Shown here piece after piece: positions 36,751-46,084 of a DNA stretch of 64,000 nt. Origin of the DNA: DATFNI01 sp963787205. Its GTDB lineage: Bacteria; Bacteroidota; Rhodothermia; Balneolales; DATFMH01. Position 1 is the first letter of the stretch, and the number at the start of each line of letters is the position of its first letter. The DNA is taken from assembly GCA_963787205.1 (NCBI GenBank), contig CAWBCD010000003.1, forward strand, positions 514,111 to 578,110, written 5' to 3'. The translations under genes and the position numbers were made by a program. The notes under the pieces were generated by a model that worked only from the letters and a program-made list of their open reading frames with translations, ran no database searches and had not been told where the DNA came from.

Positions 36751-37566
36751 TTAGCTCAAATCAGCAGGGTTATTCTGGCTAGTATTCAACGAATCGTTTT
36801 TGATAAATTCTTGCAACTTCCGTAGTAACCTCTCTCCTGCATCCTTATTGTCGTTTTCTGATTCAAGTGTGTTTTCAATGAAATGAATATCGTGCTTAAT
36901 CGCATCAAGCATCCGTATTTTAACAGACTTGCGATCCCCGTATTGCGGGAAGCGCTGCATAAAATCGTAATAAAGCAGAAAGGATAAAGGATAAGTATCC
37001 CAATACTTATTCCATTCAGACACAGTTTCGGGAAGCAGGACTTTTTCGATCGTGTTGTTGAAGTTCAGTGCATCCGTCATGTTATCAACAAACTCGCTGT
37101 CTTTAGCTAAAATCAGTTTTTGGAGACGTTCCTTTTCGGGTGGTAACGAGGATGCAGCCTTTTTATACAGGTTAGTTATTTCATGAACGAACCTTTTTGT
37201 AACCTGATTTTCGTGGTTAACGTCGAACTTTATTTTCATTTTAAGCCAGACGCCTATTGGCTTCCCGTTGCCTAAAGCAGGATTGAATACAATGTTACGG
37301 CAATATTTTTCTGCGGCACTATCGAGGACCAAATAACCTGATGACTCTAACAAATTTACTCTTCTGACACGACCTTCTTTATCTACATAAACCATCATTT
37401 TCGCCATGCCTGTAAGAGAATTCTCTTGCGCCTGCACCGGGTAGAAAATTTTGGGCTGATATTTTAAAGTCGGCGGAGTGTAATCCTTAGTGTCAAGATT
37501 TTTCATATGTCCACATCCGTCAAGAAGGAAGAAAGTTGCCAAAATTATTCCAATAACTCGTTTCAT
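36751..37566 (-). CDS. TonB-C-domain lipoprotein
   Basis: 271 residues. SPII signal MKRVIGIILATFFLLDGCG with lipobox Cys. A TonB C-terminal-type domain lies at about residues 40-115 (QENSLTGMAKMMVYVDKEGRVRRVNLLESSG, then AEKYCRNIVFNPALGNGKPIGVWLKMKIKF), followed by about 150 helical residues (LPPEKERLQKLILAKDSEFV). A lipid anchor instead of a TM helix, and the domain in the middle, differ from classical TonB, so an envelope-protein interaction role is more likely than energy transduction. Confidence 0.8.
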   Translation of the reverse strand: MKRVIGIILATFFLLDGCGHMKNLDTKDYTPPTLKYQPKIFYPVQAQENSLTGMAKMMVYVDKEGRVRRVNLLESSGYLVLDSAAEKYCRNIVFNPALGNGKPIGVWLKMKIKFDVNHENQVTKRFVHEITNLYKKAASSLPPEKERLQKLILAKDSEFVDNMTDALNFNNTIEKVLLPETVSEWNKYWDTYPLSFLLYYDFMQRFPQYGDRKSVKIRMLDAIKHDIHFIENTLESENDNKDAGERLLRKLQEFIKNDSLNTSQNNPADLS

Positions 37567-37869
37567 GGCAAACCTCTGTTAGTAATTTTTAAAATGTGCA
37601 CCCATCGTTTTGCATAGAATAACCACGCCGAAACAGACGAATACCATAAAAAACAACATTAAAGGCCCTTAAATGGTTGCTTTATACGTACATGTTTATT
37701 CCGGAATCCCTGGTTATTTGGAACGATAAGAGTGTTTCGAATACATCGGACAGGCTGTTGCATCACAATTCATCGAAGGATTCGGTGAGTTCATCGAATT
37801 AAATTTGAGCTGATCTGCTAAATGATGTTCTTACTTGTGGTTGATGATAACTAAACAACGGTGAACATC

Positions 37870-38448
37870 ATGAAAACAAAACGATTATTACGGAGCACAC
37901 TCATGCTGGGTGTTGTGGTTGTTATTGCCACGGGTTGCATAACCTCCGTACATCCTCTATTTACAGACAAAGAGTTAATCTTTCGTCCTGAACTCATTGG
38001 CACCTGGCAAGATGGTAATGAAACAATGGTATTCAGAGGGATAGGCAGCACACGCTACTCTGTATTGCATGTCGAAAAGACCGACACAATAAAACTTATC
38101 GGCCGACTGGGGAAACTAGGCGACCATTATTACCTGGATATGACCATTGATCCGGATGATCAAAAGGTTAATGACTTGTTAGGCGCCTACATTTTCCCGG
38201 TTCATATTTTCTTCAAGGTGTCATTCGAAAACGGTCAGCTAAACATGAATGCATTTGCCTTCTCATCGGACTGGCTCGAAAAGCTAATCCAGGAACGTCG
38301 AATCAGGATTAAACATGAGGTAGAAAATGATCAGGTATTGTTAACGGCATCGACGGAAGAACTCCAGAAGTTTGTTGTCAAATATGCTGATGAACCAAAA
38401 GCCTTTGATAATAATCCGTCTTCTTATAAACGAATTACAGCGCCATGA
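37870..38448 (+). CDS. Hypothetical lipoprotein, first gene of LytS/LytTR operon
   Basis: About 192 residues; ATG 37870 gives MKTKRLLRSTLMLGVVVVIATGC with a good lipobox. The body is beta-rich (IGTWQDGNETMVFRG, YSVLHVEKTDTIKLIGRLGKLGDHYYLDM) and looks lipocalin-like; no family is recognised. Its stop overlaps the kinase start by four bases, so translation is coupled and it may be an accessory or target of that sensor. Confidence 0.75.
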   Translation: MKTKRLLRSTLMLGVVVVIATGCITSVHPLFTDKELIFRPELIGTWQDGNETMVFRGIGSTRYSVLHVEKTDTIKLIGRLGKLGDHYYLDMTIDPDDQKVNDLLGAYIFPVHIFFKVSFENGQLNMNAFAFSSDWLEKLIQERRIRIKHEVENDQVLLTASTEELQKFVVKYADEPKAFDNNPSSYKRITAP

Positions 38449-39488
38449 CAAAACCCAATAAAGCATCCGTCCTCTTGCAAAATCGTGGTATTCAGTACGC
38501 GATATTCTGGCTGGTGTCGTTCCTGTTTCTGGTGAATTACTTCACCCAGGGATACGACATCGGCCTTATTGATATCGTATATACCATGCTCTTTCATATC
38601 AGCCTGGTTTTTGCAGTTAGTATCAATAGTTTTTATTTGTTACCCAATTACTTAGCCCATGGAAAGTATTATAAATATAGCATCCTTTTATTGGGTCTTA
38701 TCATCATTTCGATGTGGCTGAATATCTTTACATTTCAATATTTATCCGACTGGATTTTTCCTGGGTATTACTTCGTCTCATACTATGAGTGGTGGGAACT
38801 TCTGGAGTTTCTCGTCATTTATGTTGGCCTGACATCCATGCTGGAATTTTCCAAGAGCTGGTTCCGTGAGATGCAGGTCCGGCGTGAAATGGCGGAGCTG
38901 GAACAGGAACGGGTTCAAACCGAGTTGAAGGCCCTACGCTCACAAATCAATCCGCATTTCCTTTTTAACAGTCTGAACCACATCTACGCCCTGTCGGTCA
39001 AGCAGTCTGTTCAAACGCCCAAAGCCGTATTGCAGCTTTCGGATTTGCTTCGTTATGCCATCGATCACATGGACCGGGATCGGGTGCCTCTGAAAAAGGA
39101 GCTGGAATATGTCACCCAATTCGTGGAATGGTATAAAGCGAGGACGGATCATCCGGAACGCATCGTATTTACCTGTCCCGAAACACAGGATAAGCTTCTG
39201 ATTGCCCCACTCCTGCTGGTTGTGTTCGTTGAGAACTGTTTCAAGCATGGCCGCTTGTCGCGTTTTGACGACCGGATAACCATAACTTTAAGTCTTGTAG
39301 ATTCCACCCTTCAACTTATAACGGAAAATGCCATCTATCCGGACCGGGAGTTGCCTGTAGAAAGTACCGGGCTGGGACTGGAAAATGTTCGTCGAAGACT
39401 TAACTTGTTGTATGAGAACAGGCATCATTTGGATATCCGCGATACAGATAACTGCTACAGGGTATCCTTAACCATGGAACTGGAGTGA
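38445..39488 (+). CDS. LytS/YehU-type sensor histidine kinase
   Basis: 347 residues with four N-terminal TM helices (IQYAIFWLVSFLFLVNYF, IVYTMLFHISLVFAVSINSFYLL, YSILLLGLIIISMWLNIF and one more). The His_kinase box is QINPHFLFNSLNHIYAL, with phospho-acceptor H. A degenerate HATPase follows (PLLLVVFVENCFKHG, GLGLENVRRRL). It partners the LytTR regulator whose gene starts four bases after its stop. Confidence 0.93.
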   Translation: MTKPNKASVLLQNRGIQYAIFWLVSFLFLVNYFTQGYDIGLIDIVYTMLFHISLVFAVSINSFYLLPNYLAHGKYYKYSILLLGLIIISMWLNIFTFQYLSDWIFPGYYFVSYYEWWELLEFLVIYVGLTSMLEFSKSWFREMQVRREMAELEQERVQTELKALRSQINPHFLFNSLNHIYALSVKQSVQTPKAVLQLSDLLRYAIDHMDRDRVPLKKELEYVTQFVEWYKARTDHPERIVFTCPETQDKLLIAPLLLVVFVENCFKHGRLSRFDDRITITLSLVDSTLQLITENAIYPDRELPVESTGLGLENVRRRLNLLYENRHHLDIRDTDNCYRVSLTMELE

Positions 39489-39491
39489 ATT

Positions 39492-40175
39492 ATGTTACGC
39501 TGCCTGATTGTTGACGATGAACCTTCGGCACGTGAAATCCTCTCTGCATATATCCGGGACACTCCTCAGCTGGAGTTGTCCGGTGAGTGCAATGACGCAC
39601 TTGAAGCAATGGATTTTCTCGGTAAACACCCTGTCGATTTACTCTTTTTGGATATTAATATGCCGCGCCTGTCCGGCATCAGCTTTATAAAATCCCGCAC
39701 TCAACTTCCTGCTGTAATCATCACTACCGCCTATGATGAATATGCCCTGGAAGGGTATGAATTGGATGTCGTGGATTACCTTTTAAAGCCTTTTTCGTTT
39801 GAACGTTTTTTGAAAGCGGTTGAGAAGATGGAAAAACGGCTGCACCCTCTTACGACCAATCAAAATTTTCTCTTGGTAAGATCAGATAAGAAAACCTATA
39901 AGATTCCGTACGCGGATATTCTTTACATCGAATCACTTGGTGATTATGTGATTATCCAAACGCATTCTCAAAAATTGACGACGTACGAAACGCTGAAGAA
40001 CCTGGAAGAGCAACTTGTTCCGCATCATTTTATGCGCGTTCACAAATCTTTCCTGGTATCCCTGGATAAAGTCGACTATATGGAGGGGAATATGCTGGTC
40101 ATCCAGGGGCATGAGATACCCATCGGAGGGAGTTACAAAGAAGAAGTCGTTAACCGTTTTACTCGGTCCGTTTAA
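39492..40175 (+). CDS. LytTR-family response regulator
   Basis: 227 residues: receiver domain (LIVDDEPSAREIL, phospho-acceptor D in LLFLDINMP, K in DYLLKPFSF) and a C-terminal LytTR DNA-binding domain (KIPYADILYIESLGDYVIIQTHS, HHFMRVHKSFLVSLDKVD). Partner of the preceding kinase. Target genes are not evident; the solitary TonB-plug gene lies convergent downstream. Confidence 0.95.
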   Translation: MLRCLIVDDEPSAREILSAYIRDTPQLELSGECNDALEAMDFLGKHPVDLLFLDINMPRLSGISFIKSRTQLPAVIITTAYDEYALEGYELDVVDYLLKPFSFERFLKAVEKMEKRLHPLTTNQNFLLVRSDKKTYKIPYADILYIESLGDYVIIQTHSQKLTTYETLKNLEEQLVPHHFMRVHKSFLVSLDKVDYMEGNMLVIQGHEIPIGGSYKEEVVNRFTRSV

Positions 40176-40183
40176 AGGCCAGG

Positions 40184-40723
40184 TTATTTTGTCGTGATCA
40201 GGATCACCCCGTTAGCTCCTCTCGTACCATAAATAGCTGCAGAAGCTCCCTTCAAAACATCGATGGATTTGACATCTAACGGATTGATAGTGTTAAGGTC
40301 GGTTGAACCAGCTAGTGGTACTCCATTTAGCACAATAAGTGGCTCATTGCTTCCATTAATTGAGTGAATTCCTCGTATTCTTATCGAAGTTCCGGAAACA
40401 GTCAGTCCAGCCACCCGACCTTCAAGATATTGGTAAATACTGGTATAACCATTCATCTCGTTCTTTTTTGGCCTGAGTGTTGAAACCGATCCGGTTACTT
40501 CGTTGGCACTTCTATATCCGTATCCTACATCGATGAGCTGATCAGTGCTCACAGAATTTCTGATAGCTTTCTTGTCCTGTGTGATGAATTGTGGCTTCAA
40601 TGCCTTAGGACTAACGGTTGTAATCACAGAATCCTGTTTTTCCTTTTTACTCATTTTTTCCTGGGCAAAGAGCGATCCAGCACTAACGGTCAGAATGAAA
40701 AATAAAACAATAAAGCAACGCAT
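40184..40723 (-). CDS. Solitary TonB-dependent receptor plug-domain protein
   Basis: ATG 40723 gives signal MRCFIVLFFILTVSAGSLFA; the mature protein is about 160 residues. The second half is a SusC-type plug: YQYLEGRVAGLTVSGTSIRIRG, PLIVLNGVPLAGSTDLNTINPLDVKSIDVLKGASAAIYGTRGANGVILITTK. The protein stops exactly at the plug end, with no barrel encoded downstream. Short plug-only proteins occur in Bacteroidota; whether they act in the periplasm or with another receptor is not known. Confidence 0.85.
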   Translation of the reverse strand: MRCFIVLFFILTVSAGSLFAQEKMSKKEKQDSVITTVSPKALKPQFITQDKKAIRNSVSTDQLIDVGYGYRSANEVTGSVSTLRPKKNEMNGYTSIYQYLEGRVAGLTVSGTSIRIRGIHSINGSNEPLIVLNGVPLAGSTDLNTINPLDVKSIDVLKGASAAIYGTRGANGVILITTK

Positions 40724-41045
40724 GGCAGGTCTCCTTAAAAAAGACAATTTTATATAAGTATTATAGTCAATTGCCATTAAATAGTCTATATAAAAAAGCT
40801 ACTAAATCTAATTTTATCGCTTTCGAATGACAAAAAAAAAAGAATAGGTGTTTAGTAACGTATCTGTCCTTTTTTTAAGATTTAGCTTTTACGAATTATG
40901 CCACGCCCCTTTTGTTGCTACTTTAGGACTTCGGCCGGATAAACAGCATAAAAATGGTAACGTTTTTAATATAAGTTAATAACAAAGGCCTTGATCCTGG
41001 TTAACTCATAAATCTTAGTAATAAGTTTTTCATTTTCTATAAGGT

Positions 41046-41074
41046 TGTCGATTTATCTCTTTTCCAAACGACTA
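41046..41074 (+). promoter_or_regulatory. ECF-type promoter motif P1
   Basis: TGTCGA (41046-41051), 17-base spacer, CGACTA (41069-41074), 32 bases before the DinB gene. One of five near-identical motifs in the window. Confidence 0.7.
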
Positions 41075-41105
41075 CTTACTATACAATCACCCAAAAAGAA
41101 CTGTA

Positions 41106-41615
41106 ATGAAACGATATCTGCTGTCGCAATTCGATCTGCATCAACGTCTGTATAATAATGTTCTTGTGGATTTTACCGACGAGGAAACCAACCAAAGGCT
41201 ATACGGCGACACAAAAATGAACCATGTGAAATATATCGCGGGACACCTGTTAAATTCCCAATGTGCCCTGGCGCTTTTAGCAGGGGTTCCTGTTGACAGG
41301 AAATGGGATGATCTGTTTGCCGGCGTGCGACAATCGGAGGCACGGGATGATATTTCTTATCCCCCTATTCAGCAGATTAAGGATGAGTGGAACAGGATTT
41401 ATGTACCTATCAGAAAAGGCTTTGATTCACTTTCTGATACAGATCTAAATCGTCCGGCCCCGGATCCTCTCGGCAAAGCCTTTCAAAATGATGATTTCTT
41501 TCCTAACTCCATTGCCGGAGTGTGGGCATTCCTCAATCACCACCAGGCTTACCATATAGGTCAGATTGGAATCCTGAGGAGTGGTTTCGGAAAAGAACCG
41601 ATGAAATACAATTAA
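41106..41615 (+). CDS. DinB-superfamily protein
   Basis: 169-residue four-helix DinB/YfiT-like metal-binding protein, thiol-transferase-related. Characteristic residues: H in MNHVKYIAGHLLNSQ and the H pair in FLNHHQAYHIGQIGILR. Such proteins often join stress or detoxification regulons. Its leader carries the ECF-type motif shared with YCII and DoxX genes, so it is probably in the same regulon. Confidence 0.88.
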   Translation: MKRYLLSQFDLHQRLYNNVLVDFTDEETNQRLYGDTKMNHVKYIAGHLLNSQCALALLAGVPVDRKWDDLFAGVRQSEARDDISYPPIQQIKDEWNRIYVPIRKGFDSLSDTDLNRPAPDPLGKAFQNDDFFPNSIAGVWAFLNHHQAYHIGQIGILRSGFGKEPMKYN

Positions 41616-41660
41616 CTTTTTGTTAACGGACATCGCAAGCAATTCACCGAACAAATAAAA

Positions 41661-42113
41661 ATGAAGACCATATTTGACAGGGCAGTTCGAGATGAGTTGA
41701 TTGATAGAATCAACTCGCTAAGTACAAATAATGAAGTCCAATGGGGACAAATGAATGTCTATCAAATGATAAAGCATTGTTGCATTTATGATAGTTGGGT
41801 ATTGGGCAAAAACAACCCAAAATACAGACAAACCCTATCCGGAAAAATATTTGGTAAAATGGCTTTGAAAAGCATGACAAAAGACGATAGCCCTGTAAAA
41901 AGAAACATGCCTACTATAAAAGAGTTTATTGTTAAAAAAAGGGACGGCGATGTGGAGCATCAAAAAAAGATATGGATAAGCCTGATTTCAGAATACGAGA
42001 ACTACTCAAACCCAGGGTTCATCCACACTTTCTTTGGCAAAATGACAAGAGAACAAGTAGGAATTCTTGCCTATAAGCACGCTGACCATCACCTGCGACA
42101 GTTTGGGGCCTAG
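41661..42113 (+). CDS. DUF1569-type DinB-superfamily protein
   Basis: 150 residues. WGQMNVYQMIKHCCIYDSWV with the first His, and the paired His in YKHADHHLRQFG, are the DUF1569/DinB pattern. It follows the DinB gene by 45 bases and is probably co-transcribed from P1. Base composition is richer in AT than its neighbour, so it may have a separate origin. Confidence 0.88.
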   Translation: MKTIFDRAVRDELIDRINSLSTNNEVQWGQMNVYQMIKHCCIYDSWVLGKNNPKYRQTLSGKIFGKMALKSMTKDDSPVKRNMPTIKEFIVKKRDGDVEHQKKIWISLISEYENYSNPGFIHTFFGKMTREQVGILAYKHADHHLRQFGA

Positions 42114-42155
42114 AAAACAACACTCCTTAATAACCAGGTAAAAGACGAAATCATA

Positions 42156-42377
42156 ATGAAAACGATCGGAGTCTACAGAACAAATGTGGAAAGCCGGGAA
42201 AGAGCCAACCTGATTTTAGATGCAATATACAGGCTGCTGCCCGGGTGCGAACCCAGCTTCGACCTCGAGGATTGTGACAAGGTGTTGCGAGTAGAAAGTC
42301 CTCATTGCGGAATTAATGAATCGACTATCAGGACCATACTCAAAAAGTACGGGTATCACATGGAGAGCATGATTTAA
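42156..42377 (+). CDS. Small conserved-looking protein, unknown
   Basis: 73 residues: MKTIGVYRTNVESRERANLIL, a central LEDCDKVLRVESPH and the end TILKKYGYHMESMI. The beta-alpha-beta plan resembles an HMA/ACT-like ferredoxin fold, without a CxxC metal site. It is third after the two DinB-type genes. Confidence 0.65.
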   Translation: MKTIGVYRTNVESRERANLILDAIYRLLPGCEPSFDLEDCDKVLRVESPHCGINESTIRTILKKYGYHMESMI

Positions 42378-42688
42378 CAACCACAGGAAGATTTGTCAGA
42401 GAATAAGATTAGAGAATACCACGCCCGGATTCGTGAACAATGCGATCTGATTATTCGCCCCAAAGGCAAACGAAACGTAATTTTATCACTCATTCAAATC
42501 ATTGCATCACAAATAATTCGCGTTGTTTATCAATATTTTTTTATTGATTATTAATTATCATGATAACTGCTATTTATGTATTTATGTTATCCTGTTCATA
42601 TCTGATATGATATATCAATATCAAAGAGATTGATTATCAAACGCCTCTCTCTTCCTGGAGGCACATCCGAAACGAAACTATTTTCAAA
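42378..42688. other. Spacer before prolyl oligopeptidase gene
   Basis: No gene or strong repeat seen. AT-rich near 42520-42620, presumably containing the promoter for the downstream peptidase. Confidence 0.4.
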
Positions 42689-44881
42689 ATGAAGGATTTA
42701 AGATATATATCCAGACTTTTTTTGGGGGTATTCATACTGAGCTTTTCAGCCTTATTTTCACAACCGGTTTGTGCGCAGAATAGCGACCCGACAAACGGTT
42801 TGGTATATCCCACTGCCCGTCGCGACAGCACTGTAGATACCTACTTTGGTACGAAAGTACCTGTGCCATACCAATGGATGGAAAATTTGAACAGTCCGGA
42901 AGTGAAGCAATGGGTGGATGCGGAAAACAAACTCACCTTTTCTTATCTGGATAAGATTCCTTATCGCAACTGGATTCGTCAGCGGTTGACCAGGCTTTGG
43001 AATTATCCGAAGACGGGTACGCCGTGGCAGGTTGAAGGCGGCCGTCTCTTTTTCAGTAAGAATTCGGGTCTTCAAAACCAGTCGGTCGTCTATGTTCAGA
43101 AGTCATCTGCTGCAACCCCGCGTTTGCTGCTTGATCCCAACAATCTGTCGAAAGACGGGACTATTGCCCTGTCCGGATACCAGCCTTCGCCCGATGGAAA
43201 ATACCTTGCCTACGAACTGTCGCAGGGCGGGTCAGACTGGGAAACCGTACATGTGATGAATGTTGCTACTGGTAAAGAACTCACTGATCGCGTGAGGTGG
43301 GTAAAATTCTCGAATATCGCCTGGACCAACGATAACAAGGGTTTCTTCTATTCCCGTTACCCGGAACCGCCGAAAGGTGAAGCGATCAGCCAGCAGGTCA
43401 TCAACCAAAAACTTTACTACCATAAGCTTGGTACCGATCAAAGCTCGGACAAACTCATCTTTGCCCGTCCCGACCTTCCCAATTGGATTATTGGCGGGGA
43501 TGTTAGCGAAGATGGACGGTATCTTTTTGTATTTCTCATAAATGGTACCGCACCACAGAATGAACTCTTCTTCGCTGATCTTGGGAACCCGCAGGAGCCG
43601 GATGTTACTGCAAAACCTGAACCTCTTTATACGAAGAATGATGCGCAATATACGCCGGTTGGTCACGATGGCAATACCCTTTTCCTTCAGACGACGCTCG
43701 ATGCTCCTAAAGGACGGGTTGTAGCGACCAAATTCAATGATCCCGATCCGGCACATTGGCATACGGTTGTTCCTGAAGGTCAGGGTGTGATTCAAAGCGC
43801 GTCTATGGCAGGCGGACATATCCTGGTAAATTACCAGGTGGTGGCTAAAAGCGAGCTTTCACTGTTTTCCACTGATGGGAACAAACTCGCAACCCTGCCG
43901 TTTCCAACCATCGGATCCGTTGCCGGCATTTCAGCGAGAAACGCCTCTTCAACCATTTACTTCGGTTTCAGCTCGTTCCTGTATCCGACGACGGTGTATC
44001 GGTATGATATAACCAGCGGCAAGACTGCAACCTTCTTCAAGCCATCTGTCGATTTCAACCCATCTCAATATCAAACCAAGCAAGTCTTTTATCCATCAAA
44101 GGATGGGACGATGATCCCGATGTTCATTGTCGCCAGAAAGGATGTGAAGCTCGATGGAAGTAACCCAACCATCTTATACGCTTATGGTGGCTTCGACATC
44201 ACAATCACGCCGCATTTCAACCCGATGTTGCCGGTGTGGCTCGAACTGGGAGGCGTTTATGCCGTTGCAAACCTCCGTGGCGGTGCCGCTTATGGCGAGG
44301 AGTGGCATACAGCCGGCATGCTTGGCAAGAAGCAGAATGTATTTGATGATTTCGCCTGGGCCGCCAAATACCTGGTAAAGAAGGAATACACCTCAACAAA
44401 GCGTCTCGGCATCCAGGGTTATTCAAACGGTGGGCTGCTGATCGGGGCCTCCATCACTCAGCGACCTGAACTATTCGGAGCAGCATATGCGGGGGCAGGT
44501 GTGATGGATATGCTTCGGTACCAGAAATTCTCGGGTGGCGATCTTTGGGCGCCCGAATACGGAACATCTGCAAATCCTGAGGCATTCAAGTGGCTCTACG
44601 CATACTCCCCTCTCGCCAATGTGAAGAAAGGGACCTGTTATCCTCCAACCATCATCACAACGGCGGATCATGACGACCGGGTTGTTCCTAGCCACTCCTA
44701 TAAGTTCGCGGCGAAGCTACAGTACAACCAGGGTTGTTCCAATCCAATCCTGATACGCGTCGAGACACAAACCAGTCACGGGTATATGCCGACCGACAAG
44801 CGTATCGCCCAGACTGCCGACGTGTGGGCATTCGAGGCTTACAGCCTTGGGGTAAAGGGACCTGTGTCTAAAGGCAATTAG
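42689..44881 (+). CDS. Exported prolyl oligopeptidase (S9A)
   Basis: Serine peptidase cutting short peptides after proline, 730 residues including signal (LFLGVFILSFSALFSQPVCA). An N-terminal seven-blade propeller (LSGYQPSPDGKYLAYELSQGGSDW onward) is followed by the alpha/beta hydrolase domain. Catalytic Ser is in IQGYSNGGLLIGA, Asp in TADHDDRVVPSHSYKF, and His in TQTSHGYMPTDKR. Length and order are canonical. It acts in the periplasm and is followed by its own terminator. Confidence 0.96.
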   Translation: MKDLRYISRLFLGVFILSFSALFSQPVCAQNSDPTNGLVYPTARRDSTVDTYFGTKVPVPYQWMENLNSPEVKQWVDAENKLTFSYLDKIPYRNWIRQRLTRLWNYPKTGTPWQVEGGRLFFSKNSGLQNQSVVYVQKSSAATPRLLLDPNNLSKDGTIALSGYQPSPDGKYLAYELSQGGSDWETVHVMNVATGKELTDRVRWVKFSNIAWTNDNKGFFYSRYPEPPKGEAISQQVINQKLYYHKLGTDQSSDKLIFARPDLPNWIIGGDVSEDGRYLFVFLINGTAPQNELFFADLGNPQEPDVTAKPEPLYTKNDAQYTPVGHDGNTLFLQTTLDAPKGRVVATKFNDPDPAHWHTVVPEGQGVIQSASMAGGHILVNYQVVAKSELSLFSTDGNKLATLPFPTIGSVAGISARNASSTIYFGFSSFLYPTTVYRYDITSGKTATFFKPSVDFNPSQYQTKQVFYPSKDGTMIPMFIVARKDVKLDGSNPTILYAYGGFDITITPHFNPMLPVWLELGGVYAVANLRGGAAYGEEWHTAGMLGKKQNVFDDFAWAAKYLVKKEYTSTKRLGIQGYSNGGLLIGASITQRPELFGAAYAGAGVMDMLRYQKFSGGDLWAPEYGTSANPEAFKWLYAYSPLANVKKGTCYPPTIITTADHDDRVVPSHSYKFAAKLQYNQGCSNPILIRVETQTSHGYMPTDKRIAQTADVWAFEAYSLGVKGPVSKGN

Positions 44882-44891
44882 TGATCCATGA

Positions 44892-44924
44892 GAGAGTGAA
44901 TGGGGAATCAAACCATTCACTCTC
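44892..44924 (+). terminator. Hairpin terminator after peptidase gene
   Basis: Perfect 12-bp stem GAGAGTGAATGG / CCATTCACTCTC, followed by ATATTT. Confidence 0.65.
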
Positions 44925-45020
44925 ATATTTCAGCTTATCTTTGCATATTCCACTCAATAGCTTATTATAAAAGATAAGTTCTTCCAGGTTTTCTACCCGA
45001 AAAAAGCAAAATCCTCTCAG

Positions 45021-45908
45021 ATGATGGCGGACATCGATTCAGGGATTAATCATATTTCCGACACGGCGTTGTGGGTTGCTGTGTACCGCGCCGTGGAAAC
45101 AGAACGCAAAGACGCCCTTTTCCGCGATCCGTATGCCAGTATCCTTGCCGGAGAACGCGGGAAGCGGATTGTCGAGAACATGTATCAGGGGCAAAACAGC
45201 GCGTGGTCTATGATTGTACGAACGGTCGTGCTGGACGAGTTTGTCACCCAGACGATAGCGCATGATAACATCGACACCGTGATCAACCTTGCGGCGGGTC
45301 TGGATACCCGGCCTTACCGCCTGGATCTGCCTCCATCCCTCAACTGGATAGAAGTCGATCTCCCCGGTATCCTGGGCTACAAAGAACAGAAACTTGTGGA
45401 TGCAAAACCCCACTGCCGCGTCGAACGCATACGGCTAGATCTCACGAACCGTGATGAACGAAAGAAACTCTTCGAAAGGATCAGCAGAGATGCAGAACGG
45501 GTGCTCGTCATTTCGGAAGGACTTCTTGTTTATTTAACAGAGGAAGACGTGTCCGCGCTTGCTTCCGACCTGTACGATCAATCTAACTTTTACTGGTGGA
45601 TGATGGACCTGTTAACGCCTGAACTGCTTGACTGGCTTCTGAAGAATACTTTCAAACGTTTTGCATCGGGTGATATTCAGATGCACTTTGCCCCGAAAGG
45701 TGGTGCCAATTTCTTCCATTCATATGGGTGGGCGACTTCTGAGTCTCGTCTCGTATCGAAAGAGGCGAGACGGTTAAAGCGGGAAATGCCAAAGGCCTGG
45801 CTGTTTCGGCTGCTTTCGCCGCTGGCATCCAAAAAGCAAAAGGAATTCTACTCGAAACTGGATTCTTATTTTGTACTCCTGAATCGTGACAAAGTCAACG
45901 AACCGTGA
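45021..45908 (+). CDS. Class I SAM methyltransferase (PPM1/LCM-like, TIGR00027 type)
   Basis: 295 residues. The N-terminus SDTALWVAVYRAVETERKDALFRDPYAS, motif I NLAAGLDTRPYRLDLP and IEVDLPGILGYK mark the leucine-carboxyl-methyltransferase-like family common in polyketide and lipid contexts. VISEGLLVYLTEEDV is the post-motif helix. Substrate unknown. It lies just upstream of the P2 motif and the VOC gene but is not clearly linked to them. Confidence 0.9.
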   Translation: MMADIDSGINHISDTALWVAVYRAVETERKDALFRDPYASILAGERGKRIVENMYQGQNSAWSMIVRTVVLDEFVTQTIAHDNIDTVINLAAGLDTRPYRLDLPPSLNWIEVDLPGILGYKEQKLVDAKPHCRVERIRLDLTNRDERKKLFERISRDAERVLVISEGLLVYLTEEDVSALASDLYDQSNFYWWMMDLLTPELLDWLLKNTFKRFASGDIQMHFAPKGGANFFHSYGWATSESRLVSKEARRLKREMPKAWLFRLLSPLASKKQKEFYSKLDSYFVLLNRDKVNEP

Positions 45909-45970
45909 GACCGTGGAGGTTTCTAAAACCACCAAGATCTGAATACGTACCCATAAATTTTTTTGATGGG

Positions 45971-45999
45971 TGTCGATTTCGGTCCTTATCAAGCGACTA
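45971..45999 (+). promoter_or_regulatory. ECF-type promoter motif P2
   Basis: TGTCGA, 17-base spacer, CGACTA, 86 bases upstream of the PhnB-like VOC gene. Confidence 0.7.
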
Positions 46000-46084
46000 C
46001 TTTATAGAAAATAGTCATGAGTTGTGAGTATTGAGTAGTGAGAATCTCAATTCATATCGCTCAACACTTAAAAACGGAGATATT

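Noticed and set aside
37861..37869. GTG start for the lipoprotein at 37870
   Set aside because: The ATG nine bases later gives a more typical signal peptide start.
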